A stretch of DNA of 5,625 nt from Chloroflexota bacterium (GCA_019242065.1 JAFAWJ010000354.1:1-5625); one strand, 5' to 3'. Positions 1 to 5,577 are shown, numbered from the stretch's first letter. Made by a program: numbers and translations. The notes: generated by a model from the sequence alone, not told the origin.

Positions 1-45
1 CGGCGACGATTCGCCCCCATCGACACCGATAAACTAAGCAAATGA
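1..45 (+). CDS. Possible 3' end of an upstream gene (partial)
   Basis: The first frame of the window reads 14 codons (RRRFAPIDTDKLSK) and stops at a TGA at 43-45. That stop shares an ATGA junction with the ATG at 42 of the next gene, a classic arrangement for translational coupling. This is the only support. The other two forward frames also stop close by (TAA at 30-32 and at 35-37), so the upstream gene could end in one of those or lie on the other strand. No family can be recognised from so few residues. Confidence 0.3.
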   Translation, partial: RRRFAPIDTDKLSK

Positions 46-722
46 CGCTTACACCGCCCGAGCGTGGTCCCGACCCGCCCGCGACGGGGCCCAGCCTGCC
101 GAATGGCCAGGCAGCACTTGACCCGGCCCACGGCGGCCCGCTGCCGCAGGCAACGCTGCCAGAGCTTGTCGGTCGGATGCTCAACGACGTCTCCGATCTG
201 GCCGACCGGCAAATTGAGCTGGCCAAGCTGGAGATTGGCGAAGCTCGCGATAAGGCGCTCGGCGAGGCCAAGCGCATCGGCATTGGCGCCGGCATTGCCA
301 TTGCCGCCCTCCTGTTACTGGTCATCTGGGCGTGGACGGCGTTCATCTGGTTCTTCAACTGGCTGGGCGCGCTGGTCCAACTCCCGATTCCGGCCATCGG
401 CCAGGCCATTGGGCTGGGATCGGGCGCAGTGATCGGCGCGGTTGCCGCATACTGGGTGGCGTCGAGTCTGCTGGTGGACTGGCGCAAGTTTGCCGTCGGC
501 GTGGCTGGCTTCATTCTCGGCGGACTGATCGGTGGGTTGGCGGGCCTCGGCTGGCTGTTGGGCATGCTGGTGCCGGTGGTCGCCGCCGGCGTGGCGTACC
601 GCTTTATCCGCCGGGGCATTGACGAAGCCATGACGATCTGGCCACCACTGCCGCGGACGCGCGACACGTTGAAGGGAAACCTTGAATGGCTGCGAGCCCT
701 GAGGACACCGAACGGGAGATAG
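42..722 (+). CDS. Holin-X-like multi-pass membrane protein (phage holin family, superfamily III)
   Basis: A 226-residue membrane protein resembling the 'Putative Actinobacterial Holin-X' family (Pfam PF07332 by recollection). Residues 1-38 are a Pro/Gly-rich, probably disordered cytoplasmic tail. Residues 39-78 form the family's amphipathic helix (LPELVGRMLNDVSDLADRQI, then LAKLEIGEARDKA). Hydrophobic segments follow at about 80-108, 122-145 and 150-187; the last is long enough to be two helices. The C-terminal tail (PPLPRTRDTL then KGNLEWLRAL) resembles the TLKE-xxEWL ending of actinobacterial members. The start is the first ATG after an in-frame TAA at 30-32; no good Shine-Dalgarno precedes it, but an upstream frame ends in an ATGA overlap. 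Despite the family name there is no endolysin or phage gene nearby, so an envelope role is more likely than lysis. Its actual function is unknown. It overlaps the next gene by 37 bases. Confidence 0.8.
   Translation: MTLTPPERGPDPPATGPSLPNGQAALDPAHGGPLPQATLPELVGRMLNDVSDLADRQIELAKLEIGEARDKALGEAKRIGIGAGIAIAALLLLVIWAWTAFIWFFNWLGALVQLPIPAIGQAIGLGSGAVIGAVAAYWVASSLLVDWRKFAVGVAGFILGGLIGGLAGLGWLLGMLVPVVAAGVAYRFIRRGIDEAMTIWPPLPRTRDTLKGNLEWLRALRTPNGR
671..677 (+). promoter_or_regulatory. Shine-Dalgarno-like site for the DUF3618-like gene
   Basis: The purine run GAAGGGA lies 8 bases before the ATG at 686, inside the end of the holin-X gene. It supports the 686 start over the internal ATG at 740, which would cut away most of the DUF3618-like helix. 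Confidence 0.5.
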
Positions 723-1294
723 TTCGGCTCCGCGGCGACATGAGCGCCACGGTAGCCGAGGTCGAGCGCCGCTTCGAGGGCGGCCTGCGCGGGGTCGCGA
801 GCGCTGAAGCGCGCGTCAAAAGTGGTCGGGCGCGCGACGACGCGGTGGCGGCCGCGCGCGACAATCCGACGGTGCTCGGGGTGGTCGCCGCCGGCGCGGT
901 CGCCTACGGCGTGTATGCCGTCGTCCAGGGCATGCGCGAGCGCCGCAAGCCCACCAGCCGACTCCGTCGCGGCGTCAGTCAGCTGAGCGCCGAGCTGTCG
1001 GAACGGGTCAGCGGCGGCGTGGAGAGCTCGCGGCGGCAGCTCGAGCGCACGCTGCCGCACGGTATCTTGCTGAAGCTAGAAAAGGAGAGCGGAGGCTACG
1101 TGCGTGTCAGCGACGCGCGACTCGAGCCGCCGCCCAACAAAAGGGGCCGTGGGACGGTGATCAAAAGGTTCGTCTGGGTCGGGTTTCTGTCGGTGTTCCT
1201 GGCGGTTGGCAGCGTGCTGGCGAGGCGGCTAGCCGATGGCGCCTGGCGGGCGATGGTCCGCGAGGACCCGCCCACGGGCCAGCCGAAAGACTGA
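686..1294 (+). CDS. Two-helix membrane protein, DUF3618-like N-terminus and DUF4235-like C-terminus
   Basis: A 202-residue protein of unknown function. The N-terminus (DTEREIVRLRGDMSATVAEV, residues 7-26) matches the signature of DUF3618: an acidic/basic helix followed by an NP turn and a membrane helix, here NPTVLGVVAAGAVAYGVYAV at 60-79. A charged linker (85-155) includes a likely amphipathic stretch (98-122). A second membrane helix at about 160-180 is followed by ADGAWRAMVREDPPTG (183-198), which resembles the W...EEPP ending of DUF4235 proteins. In actinobacteria these domains are often separate small proteins beside holin-X genes; here both seem to sit in one chain. The start at 686 lies within the upstream gene and has a good ribosome-binding site. 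The topology could be a hairpin with both termini in the cytoplasm. The DUF3618 match is fairly sure; the DUF4235 match is tentative. Confidence 0.75.
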   Translation: MAASPEDTEREIVRLRGDMSATVAEVERRFEGGLRGVASAEARVKSGRARDDAVAAARDNPTVLGVVAAGAVAYGVYAVVQGMRERRKPTSRLRRGVSQLSAELSERVSGGVESSRRQLERTLPHGILLKLEKESGGYVRVSDARLEPPPNKRGRGTVIKRFVWVGFLSVFLAVGSVLARRLADGAWRAMVREDPPTGQPKD

Positions 1295-1323
1295 GCTCGC
1301 TCGAATCGGTCGGCGCACCTCGC

Positions 1324-1818
1324 GTGCTCTCGGGCGACCAGATCTACCGCCTGGGGCTGGTCCGTCCGGACGCCGCCGGCGATATTGCCGTTCAACCGAA
1401 CGGTGTCGACCTGTCACTTGAAAGCGTGTGGCGCTTCGACGGCCGCGGGGCGCTGGGTCAGACCAACGCCGAGCGTGTGCTGCCCGCACGCGACGTTCTG
1501 ACGTTTGACGGCGACGACTGGCTCGAGCTGCCGATGGGAACGTATGGCATTCGGTACGCCGAATGGGTGGAGCTGCCGCGCGACTGCGGCGGCCTGTGCT
1601 TTCCGCGGTCGAGTCTGCTGCGGATGGGGGTGCACGTACCGACGGCGGTGTGGGACGCGGGGTACGCGGGTCGCGGCGAGGGATTGCTGGAGGTCAGCAA
1701 CGCGCAGGGGGTGCGCATGCAGCGCGGGGCGCGGATCGCCCAGCTGGTGGTGTTTCGGCTGAGCGAGGCGGCGCGCCTGGGCTACGCCGGCAGCTACCAG
1801 CACGAAAACCGACGTTGA
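1324..1818 (+). CDS. dut: dUTP diphosphatase, archaeal-type, of the dCTP deaminase/dUTPase superfamily
   Basis: A 164-residue enzyme expected to hydrolyse dUTP to dUMP and pyrophosphate, keeping uracil out of DNA and supplying dUMP for dTMP synthesis. Motifs in order: VQPNGVDLSL (23-32); LPMGTYGIRYAEWVELP (69-85), the strand before the active site; PRSSLLRMG (94-102), with the phosphate-binding Arg-Ser-Ser; TAVWDAGYAGRGEG (107-120), with the conserved Asp111; LLEVSN (121-126); ARIAQLVVF (136-144); and the C-terminal lid GYAGSYQHEN (153-162). The TAVWDAGY core and the YxGxYQxEN ending match the archaeal Dut family as I remember it, rather than E. coli trimeric Dut. Glu123 aligns with the catalytic Glu138 of E. 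coli dCTP deaminase, so deaminase or dual activity is possible. The start is GTG: it gives the expected MLSGDQI beginning, the open frame upstream has no ATG, GTG or TTG within reach, and no Shine-Dalgarno is visible. It lies 29 bases after the previous gene. Confidence 0.85.
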   Translation: MLSGDQIYRLGLVRPDAAGDIAVQPNGVDLSLESVWRFDGRGALGQTNAERVLPARDVLTFDGDDWLELPMGTYGIRYAEWVELPRDCGGLCFPRSSLLRMGVHVPTAVWDAGYAGRGEGLLEVSNAQGVRMQRGARIAQLVVFRLSEAARLGYAGSYQHENRR

Positions 1819-1820
1819 GC

Positions 1821-1853
1821 GCTCAGAATCCTGAGCAGCTCATTATCCTGAGC
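1821..1853. repeat. Two tandem near-identical hairpins between convergent genes
   Basis: Two 16-base units, GCTCAGAATCCTGAGC (1821-1836) and GCTCATTATCCTGAGC (1838-1853), are separated by one base and differ at two positions. Each is an inverted repeat: a 6-base stem with a 4-base loop in the first, and a 5-base stem with a 6-base loop in the second. They fill the 24-base gap after dut and run over the last codons and stop of maf. A perfect palindrome TGAGCGCTCA (1817-1826) overlaps the left edge, starting within the dut stop codon. Neither strand has a T-run after the stems, so this is not a standard intrinsic terminator. It may still stop or stall converging transcripts, or be a copy of a dispersed genomic repeat. 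Confidence 0.6.
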
Positions 1854-2463
1854 GACTGACAAGTGGGCGGCCGCGCTCGCAGTACTGGCATGCTGGCGCA
1901 CTCGCCGGCTCAGCGCTGGCGCCCAGTGCCGTAAGCCCCGCCGCGACCGCGCACAGCGGCAAGCCCACGACGTTCAGATAGCAGCCGCTCAGTCGCTCCA
2001 CCGGCCGCAACGTGGCGTCCTGGATCGCGTAGCCGCCGGCCTTGTCGAACGGCTCGCCGCGGGCGATGTACGCCGCGATGTCGGCGTCGGCGTAGTCGCG
2101 CAGCTCCACCCGGGTCGCGACGACCGCTGCCCACGTCAGCTCGCCCTGTTGCAGGACGACGCCCGTCAACACCTGGTGAGCGCGGCCGCGCAGCCGCTGC
2201 AGCATGGCCCGCGCTTCCGCCTCACCAGCCGGTTTGCCGAGGACCTCACCCTCGACGACGACCAGGGTGTCGGCCGCGACGATGATTTCGTCCGTGTTGG
2301 CGTGCACCGCGCGTGCCTTGGCCAGCGCCACGTTCAGCGCCGACAGCGTCGGTTCGGACACCAGCTGCGCCTCCTCGTCGACGTCGGCCGCTGCCACGCG
2401 GCAGCTCAGCCCGAGCAGTCCCACCAGCGCGCGGCGCCGTGGCGAAGCTGAGGCCAGAACCAG
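1843..2463 (-). CDS. maf: Maf family nucleoside triphosphate pyrophosphatase
   Basis: A 206-residue Maf/YhdE-type enzyme that hydrolyses dTTP, UTP or modified NTPs to the monophosphate plus pyrophosphate in the cytoplasm. Numbered from a CTG at 2463: LVLASASPRRR (1-11) is the substrate-binding Ser-Pro-Arg-Arg motif, AADTLV (63-68) holds the catalytic Asp65, GKP (76-78), FDKAGGYAIQD (139-149) and GCYLNVVGLPL (160-170). Gln148 suggests the dTTP/UTP-type subfamily rather than the 7-methyl-GTP type. The first standard start codon is a GTG at 2424 (Val14), which would delete the SPRR motif; the frame is open back to a TGA inside the aldolase gene with only CTG (2463, 2484, 2490) as plausible starts. 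The CTG at 2490 would make a 4-base CTGA overlap with the aldolase stop. After the family core ends near 181 there is a 25-residue tail with CQYC (192-195). The gene is downstream of the aldolase and convergent with dut. Confidence 0.88.
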   Translation of the reverse strand: MVLASASPRRRALVGLLGLSCRVAAADVDEEAQLVSEPTLSALNVALAKARAVHANTDEIIVAADTLVVVEGEVLGKPAGEAEARAMLQRLRGRAHQVLTGVVLQQGELTWAAVVATRVELRDYADADIAAYIARGEPFDKAGGYAIQDATLRPVERLSGCYLNVVGLPLCAVAAGLTALGASAEPASAPACQYCERGRPLVSRSG

Positions 2464-2491
2464 CTGATGCTGATGCTGACTCAGGCTCAGG
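2463..2491. repeat. Two adjacent hexanucleotide repeats at the aldolase-maf junction
   Basis: GCTGAT occurs 2.8 times in a row (2463-2479), followed at once by two exact copies of CTCAGG (2480-2491). Together they cover the aldolase stop codon and the whole region where maf translation must begin. Both units are six bases, so unit gain or loss would keep the maf frame; in that frame the first repeat encodes His-Gln pairs. Confidence 0.6.
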
Positions 2492-3581
2492 AGCGGCTGG
2501 ATTTCGCGGCGACGCTGTGCAGCGCTTCCAGCGCCAGGTCAACCGATCCGTCGTCGATGTGGCGGTGCGCGACCATGCGCACGCCGGTGCCCGGCCCACC
2601 CGAAATCCGCACGCCGTGGCGCTCCAGTCCCTCGGCCAGATCCGCCGACGAGATGCCCATGCCGCCTACGTCGAAGCGCACGATGTTGCTCTGCACCGCG
2701 GCCAGGTCGATGGAGATGCCGGGCACCCGCGCCAGACCTTCGGCGAGCCGCCGCGCACGGCGATGGTCGTCGGCCAGTCGACTGACACCCGTGTCCAGCG
2801 CGACCAGCCCCGCAGCGGCCAGCACACCCGCCTGACGCATCCCGGCGCCGATCATCTTGCGATAGCGCCGCGCTTCGTCGATGACCGCGTGCGAGCCCAC
2901 CAGCACCGAGCCGACTGGCGCCGACAACCCCTTGGACAGGCAGAACGTCAGTGTGTCGGCATGCTGGGCCAGACGCGCCGGCTCGACGCCCAGCCCCACC
3001 GCAGCATTGAAAATGCGCGCGCCGTCGACGTGGATTTTCAACCCGCAGCCGCGCGCCGTTTCCGCCAGGCGGTCCATCTCGTCAAGGGTCAGGATGGTGC
3101 CGCCGGCGTTGTTGTGGGTGTTCTCGATGGCCAGGAGCGTCGTCCGCGCGAAGTGGACGTTCTCCGGTCGCACCGTGCTGGTCACCTGCTCGGGCGAGAT
3201 TTTTCCCGCGTTGCCGACGACGGTCCGCAGGGTCAGGCCGCCGAGTCGAGCGGCGCCGCCCACTTCCGCGTTTGCGATATGCGCGCTGGCTTCGGCGATG
3301 ACCTCCTCACCCGGGTGGGTCTGGCTCAGCAGCGCCAGCAGGTTGCCCTGTGTGCCGCTGGTGACGAACAGGCCAGCCTCCTTGCCGAAGATGTGCGCGG
3401 CGCGCGCCTCGAGCGCGTTGATGCTCGGGTCCTCGCCGAAGACGTCGTCACCCACATCGGCCTTGCCCATGGCCTCGCGCATGGCCTGCGTGGGCTGCGT
3501 AATGGTGTCGCTACGGAAGTCGAGACGGTACGCGTTGTCACCCAGCGCCGCGTCAGGGGCAAGTGAGAGTGTGGCTGCCAT
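2487..3581 (-). CDS. ltaE: Low-specificity L-threonine aldolase (PLP-dependent)
   Basis: A 364-residue fold-type I PLP enzyme that cleaves L-threonine or L-allo-threonine to glycine and acetaldehyde in the cytoplasm. Visible motifs: DFRSDTITQPTQAMREAM (21-38); VGDDVFGEDPSINALE (43-58); SGTQGN (75-80), the phosphate-binding loop; ASAHIANAEVGGAARLGG (98-115), with His101 at the cofactor-stacking position; ENTHNNAGG (153-161); HVDGARIFNAAV (184-195), with Asp186 and Arg188; and CLSKGLSAPVGSVLVG (214-229), where Lys217 should form the Schiff base. RMVAHRHID (335-343) is the usual C-terminal active-site block. All key residues are present and the length is normal, apart from about 20 extra residues before DFRSDT. 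The ATG at 3581 lies in a CCATGG palindrome, and no later ATG precedes the first motif. No clear Shine-Dalgarno is seen. It is divergent from the glycosyltransferase-like gene across 42 bases, and maf follows it directly. Confidence 0.93.
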   Translation of the reverse strand: MAATLSLAPDAALGDNAYRLDFRSDTITQPTQAMREAMGKADVGDDVFGEDPSINALEARAAHIFGKEAGLFVTSGTQGNLLALLSQTHPGEEVIAEASAHIANAEVGGAARLGGLTLRTVVGNAGKISPEQVTSTVRPENVHFARTTLLAIENTHNNAGGTILTLDEMDRLAETARGCGLKIHVDGARIFNAAVGLGVEPARLAQHADTLTFCLSKGLSAPVGSVLVGSHAVIDEARRYRKMIGAGMRQAGVLAAAGLVALDTGVSRLADDHRRARRLAEGLARVPGISIDLAAVQSNIVRFDVGGMGISSADLAEGLERHGVRISGGPGTGVRMVAHRHIDDGSVDLALEALHSVAAKSSRS

Positions 3582-3630
3582 GGCTGCGATCGAAGTGTAC
3601 GATCATCCCGGTCACCTGCTGGAGTGCTGA
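3580..3630 (+). other. Possible short leader reading frame before the glycosyltransferase-like gene
   Basis: An ATG at 3580, the opposite face of the CCATGG that supplies the aldolase start, opens a 16-codon frame (MAAIEVYDHPGHLLEC). Its TGA at 3628-3630 falls just after the GTG start at 3624, so ribosomes ending here could re-initiate on that GTG. The downstream gene lacks a properly spaced Shine-Dalgarno (GGAG directly abuts the GTG), which makes coupling plausible. A short frame like this can also occur by chance. Confidence 0.2.
3588..3604. promoter_or_regulatory. Short inverted repeat in the divergent intergenic region
   Basis: GATCG (3588-3592) and CGATC (3600-3604) are inverted arms around a 7-base spacer. 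On the minus strand the spacer contains TACACT (3599-3594), similar to a -10 box, which would place the aldolase transcript start only a few bases before its ATG. No -35 match is found at the right distance. This could be an operator for the aldolase promoter, but the arms are only 5 bases long. Confidence 0.2.
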
Positions 3631-5114
3631 ACTGCTCTGAACCGCGCCGCGGCGCGCTGTTGCCCGCGGCGATCTGGGCCCTGGTGGCTGGCCTCATCGG
3701 CATCTACCTGGTGCTGTTTGTCGCCACAGCCCAGGATCGGTTGGCGCGGCCGCTGGAGGAGCTCACCTATGGCGAGTCATGGCTGCTGGACGGCGCCCGC
3801 CAGGTTGCGAGCGGTGAGGGGCTGTACGCCGCGCCCGACCACCTGCCGCTCATGCAGATCGCCTACACACCCGTGTACTACGGCGTCGTCGGCGGCCTCC
3901 AGCGGATCGTGGGCGACCACGGCTATACCGTCGGTCGCACGGTGTCGGTGGTGTCGACGCTGGTCGGCACGGTGGCGCTCGGCTGGAGCGTGCGGTGTCT
4001 GACCGGGTTCTGGCGCTACGGCTGGCTCGCAGGCGGACTGTTGCTCACCCAGAACCTGACGCTGCTGCTGTGGGGCTCCATGGAGCGGGTCGATGCGCTG
4101 GCGCTGTGTCTCACGCTCGTCGGCCTGGCGGCCGCTACGCTGCGCCACCCCAGCATCGCGGGCGTCCTGTTCGTGCTGGCGTTTTTCACCAAGCAAACGT
4201 TTGTCGTCGCCCCGATTGCCGCCGCGCTCGCTCTGTGGCCGGACCGTCGCGAGCTCCTGCGCTTCAGTGTGATCGTGGTGGGCGGCATCGTGGGTGGCGT
4301 CGGCCTCGCGCTCTGGTTGACCGACGGCTGGTTCTGGTGGCACGTGGTCACCGCCAACGCCAATCCGTGGGACCTGCTGACGTTCTCGGCGCTGATGGGC
4401 AGCTTCCTGCAGTTCAACGGCGTGCCAGTGCTGGCGGCGCTCACCTCCCTGGTACTGCCGGCGGCTGCCGGGGAACGCGTCTGGCGGTTGTATTTCGTCG
4501 CCTGTCTGTTGGTGTTGGCCAGCGTCGCCAAACTCGGCGCATCGTCGAATTACTGGATCGAGCTGACCGCGGCGACGGCCGCACTGCTGGCGCTCGCCGC
4601 GCACCGGCTGGCCGCCTGGCCCCAGACGCGATTGGTCGCGCCGACGGTCATCGCCGGCTCGCTGCTCATTGCCGTACCTGGCTATCAAGCGACGGCCACC
4701 GAGCTGGCGCTGATGGCGGCTGACACGTTGCATCCGCCTTCACCGCGGTACCTGTCGCTGGTCGGCGACACGGGCCCGGAGCCCATGCGGGTTGACGCGG
4801 CCTTCGTCGAGTATGTTGCCGAGCAGCCTGGGGATCTGCTGACCGACAACTCGGGGCTGGCCGTGGCGGCGGGCAAGCCGATCGAGTTCGAATTTCAGAT
4901 TTTTCAACTGCTGCGCGACCAGGACGAGTGGTCGGAGCAACCAATCCTGGACGCGATCGCCGCCCACCGATTCTCGCTGGTTGCCTTGATGCATCCGCTC
5001 GACGGACCGATCGGCGATACCCGCTGGTCTCCAGCGCTGCAGACCGCTCTGCTGGACGCCTATGTGTCCGATGGCGCGCAGGCGGGCTTCTGGCTGTACC
5101 GGCCGCGCGACTAG
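3624..5114 (+). CDS. Multi-pass membrane protein, GT-C glycosyltransferase-like (GT39/87/ArnT-like)
   Basis: A 496-residue integral membrane protein with the layout of GT-C glycosyltransferases, which move sugars from a polyprenyl-phosphate donor on the outer face of the membrane. The first helix is at about 14-35. The following outer loop holds YGESWLLDGARQVASGEGLY (49-68), where the acidic Glu51 would take the place of the usual catalytic acid, and then QIAYTPVYYGVVG (78-90). Further helices lie at about 104-126, 132-150, 157-172, 176-202, 212-232, 262-280, 288-303, 309-329 and 336-353, with FFTKQTFVVAP (187-197) between them. A C-terminal soluble domain (about 355-496) contains DLLTDNSGLAVAAGKPIEFE (404-423), a pattern seen in related proteins. 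The GTG start at 3624 keeps the first helix whole; a TTG at 3660 is the alternative. Donor and acceptor cannot be told. It could also be a GT-like protein of unknown activity. Confidence 0.72.
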   Translation: MLNCSEPRRGALLPAAIWALVAGLIGIYLVLFVATAQDRLARPLEELTYGESWLLDGARQVASGEGLYAAPDHLPLMQIAYTPVYYGVVGGLQRIVGDHGYTVGRTVSVVSTLVGTVALGWSVRCLTGFWRYGWLAGGLLLTQNLTLLLWGSMERVDALALCLTLVGLAAATLRHPSIAGVLFVLAFFTKQTFVVAPIAAALALWPDRRELLRFSVIVVGGIVGGVGLALWLTDGWFWWHVVTANANPWDLLTFSALMGSFLQFNGVPVLAALTSLVLPAAAGERVWRLYFVACLLVLASVAKLGASSNYWIELTAATAALLALAAHRLAAWPQTRLVAPTVIAGSLLIAVPGYQATATELALMAADTLHPPSPRYLSLVGDTGPEPMRVDAAFVEYVAEQPGDLLTDNSGLAVAAGKPIEFEFQIFQLLRDQDEWSEQPILDAIAAHRFSLVALMHPLDGPIGDTRWSPALQTALLDAYVSDGAQAGFWLYRPRD

Positions 5115-5280
5115 CCGCTTGCTACAAGGCAGTACGGGCCGGTCTAGATCTGGTTGAGCAGCGTGCCTTAAGCTGGAAATCCGCGCGCGTCTTGACTACA
5201 ACGTTCGGCGCGGGTTCGCCAGGACAGCGTTTTCCGACGTTTCTCTGTGGCGACGGCACCTGTTTGGGGGACCTCGAAGA
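5115..5280. other. 166-base intergenic region with an imperfect inverted repeat
   Basis: No coding frame looks credible here. AACGTTCGG (5200-5208) and CCGACGTTT (5234-5242) can pair with one bulged base, enclosing a smaller GGCG...CGCC stem (5207-5220). TTGACT (5192-5197) resembles a -35 box, but nothing like a -10 box follows at 16-18 bases. The region probably carries the promoter for the small gene and the J-domain gene, yet I cannot place it. No T-run terminator is seen for the preceding gene. Confidence 0.35.
5266..5271 (+). promoter_or_regulatory. Shine-Dalgarno-like site for the small coiled-coil gene
   Basis: GGGGGA lies 9 bases before the GTG at 5281 and is the main support for starting there. 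Confidence 0.35.
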
Positions 5281-5577
5281 GTGCGCAGCCTACTGATCCT
5301 TGTCTTCGCGTCCGTGGTGATGGGCGCAGGAGCTGGCCAGGCGGTCGGCCTCAACGCCGGGCACACGCGCGACCTGGTCGAGGGCATCCTCGAAGACGTG
5401 GGAGGCATTCTGAATTCGTTGCGGGGTGGGCCGGACGACCCGAATAGCCCGGTGACGAACAGAGCGGCGCTGGCCCAGGATGAAGCCCGGCTGGACGCCG
5501 CCGAACGCAAAGCCAACGAGCTCGAGAGCGAGCTGAGCAGGGCGCAGGACGGGACGGTGGGGCGTGACCATCCCTAA
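5281..5577 (+). CDS. Small membrane-anchored coiled-coil protein, hypothetical
   Basis: A 98-residue protein of no recognised family. Residues 3-24 (LLILVFASVVMGAGAGQAVG and flanks) are hydrophobic after an Arg, fitting a signal peptide or single membrane anchor; no lipobox cysteine is present. Residues 28-48 form an amphipathic stretch (HTRDLVEGILEDVGGILNSL), a Gly/Pro/Asp-rich linker follows (49-58), and 62-90 is a charged Ala/Glu/Arg-rich segment (LDAAERKANELESELSRAQD at 71-90) typical of a short coiled coil. The start is GTG, with a purine run at a workable distance. Its end overlaps the J-domain gene by 14 bases, so the two are probably translated together, and the coiled coil might interact with that chaperone partner. 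This link is an inference. The coding call itself rests on the hydrophobic start, the coiled coil and the overlap. Confidence 0.65.
   Translation: MRSLLILVFASVVMGAGAGQAVGLNAGHTRDLVEGILEDVGGILNSLRGGPDDPNSPVTNRAALAQDEARLDAAERKANELESELSRAQDGTVGRDHP

Noticed and set aside
42..722. A prophage lysis cassette
   Set aside because: Only the family name suggests it; no endolysin, spanin or structural phage gene is present and the neighbours are cellular genes.
1414..1803. A 129-codon minus-strand frame opposite dut
   Set aside because: Antisense to a well-supported enzyme, His/Arg/Gln-rich, no recognisable motif.
1821..1853. A standard intrinsic terminator for dut or maf
   Set aside because: The stems are only 5-6 bases and no T-run follows on either strand, so it is listed as a repeat instead.
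2313..3566. A 417-codon open frame on the plus strand opposite the aldolase and maf genes
   Set aside because: It is antisense to two clearly recognised enzymes, is rich in Arg/Ala/Gln/His as expected from a GC-rich shadow frame, and shows no family motif.
3777..4733. A 318-codon minus-strand frame opposite the glycosyltransferase-like gene
   Set aside because: Its Gln/Arg/His-rich composition reflects reverse reading of Leu/Ala/Val-rich membrane codons; no motif is seen.
5119..5182. Sigma-70-like promoter pairs (TTGCTA, TTGAGC with nearby AT-rich hexamers)
   Set aside because: The spacings are wrong or the -10 matches are poor, no better than chance.
4928..5296. A 122-codon plus-strand frame bridging the gap before the small gene
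   Set aside because: Half of it lies out of frame inside the membrane protein gene, its composition changes along its length, and it overlaps the better supported GTG start at 5281.
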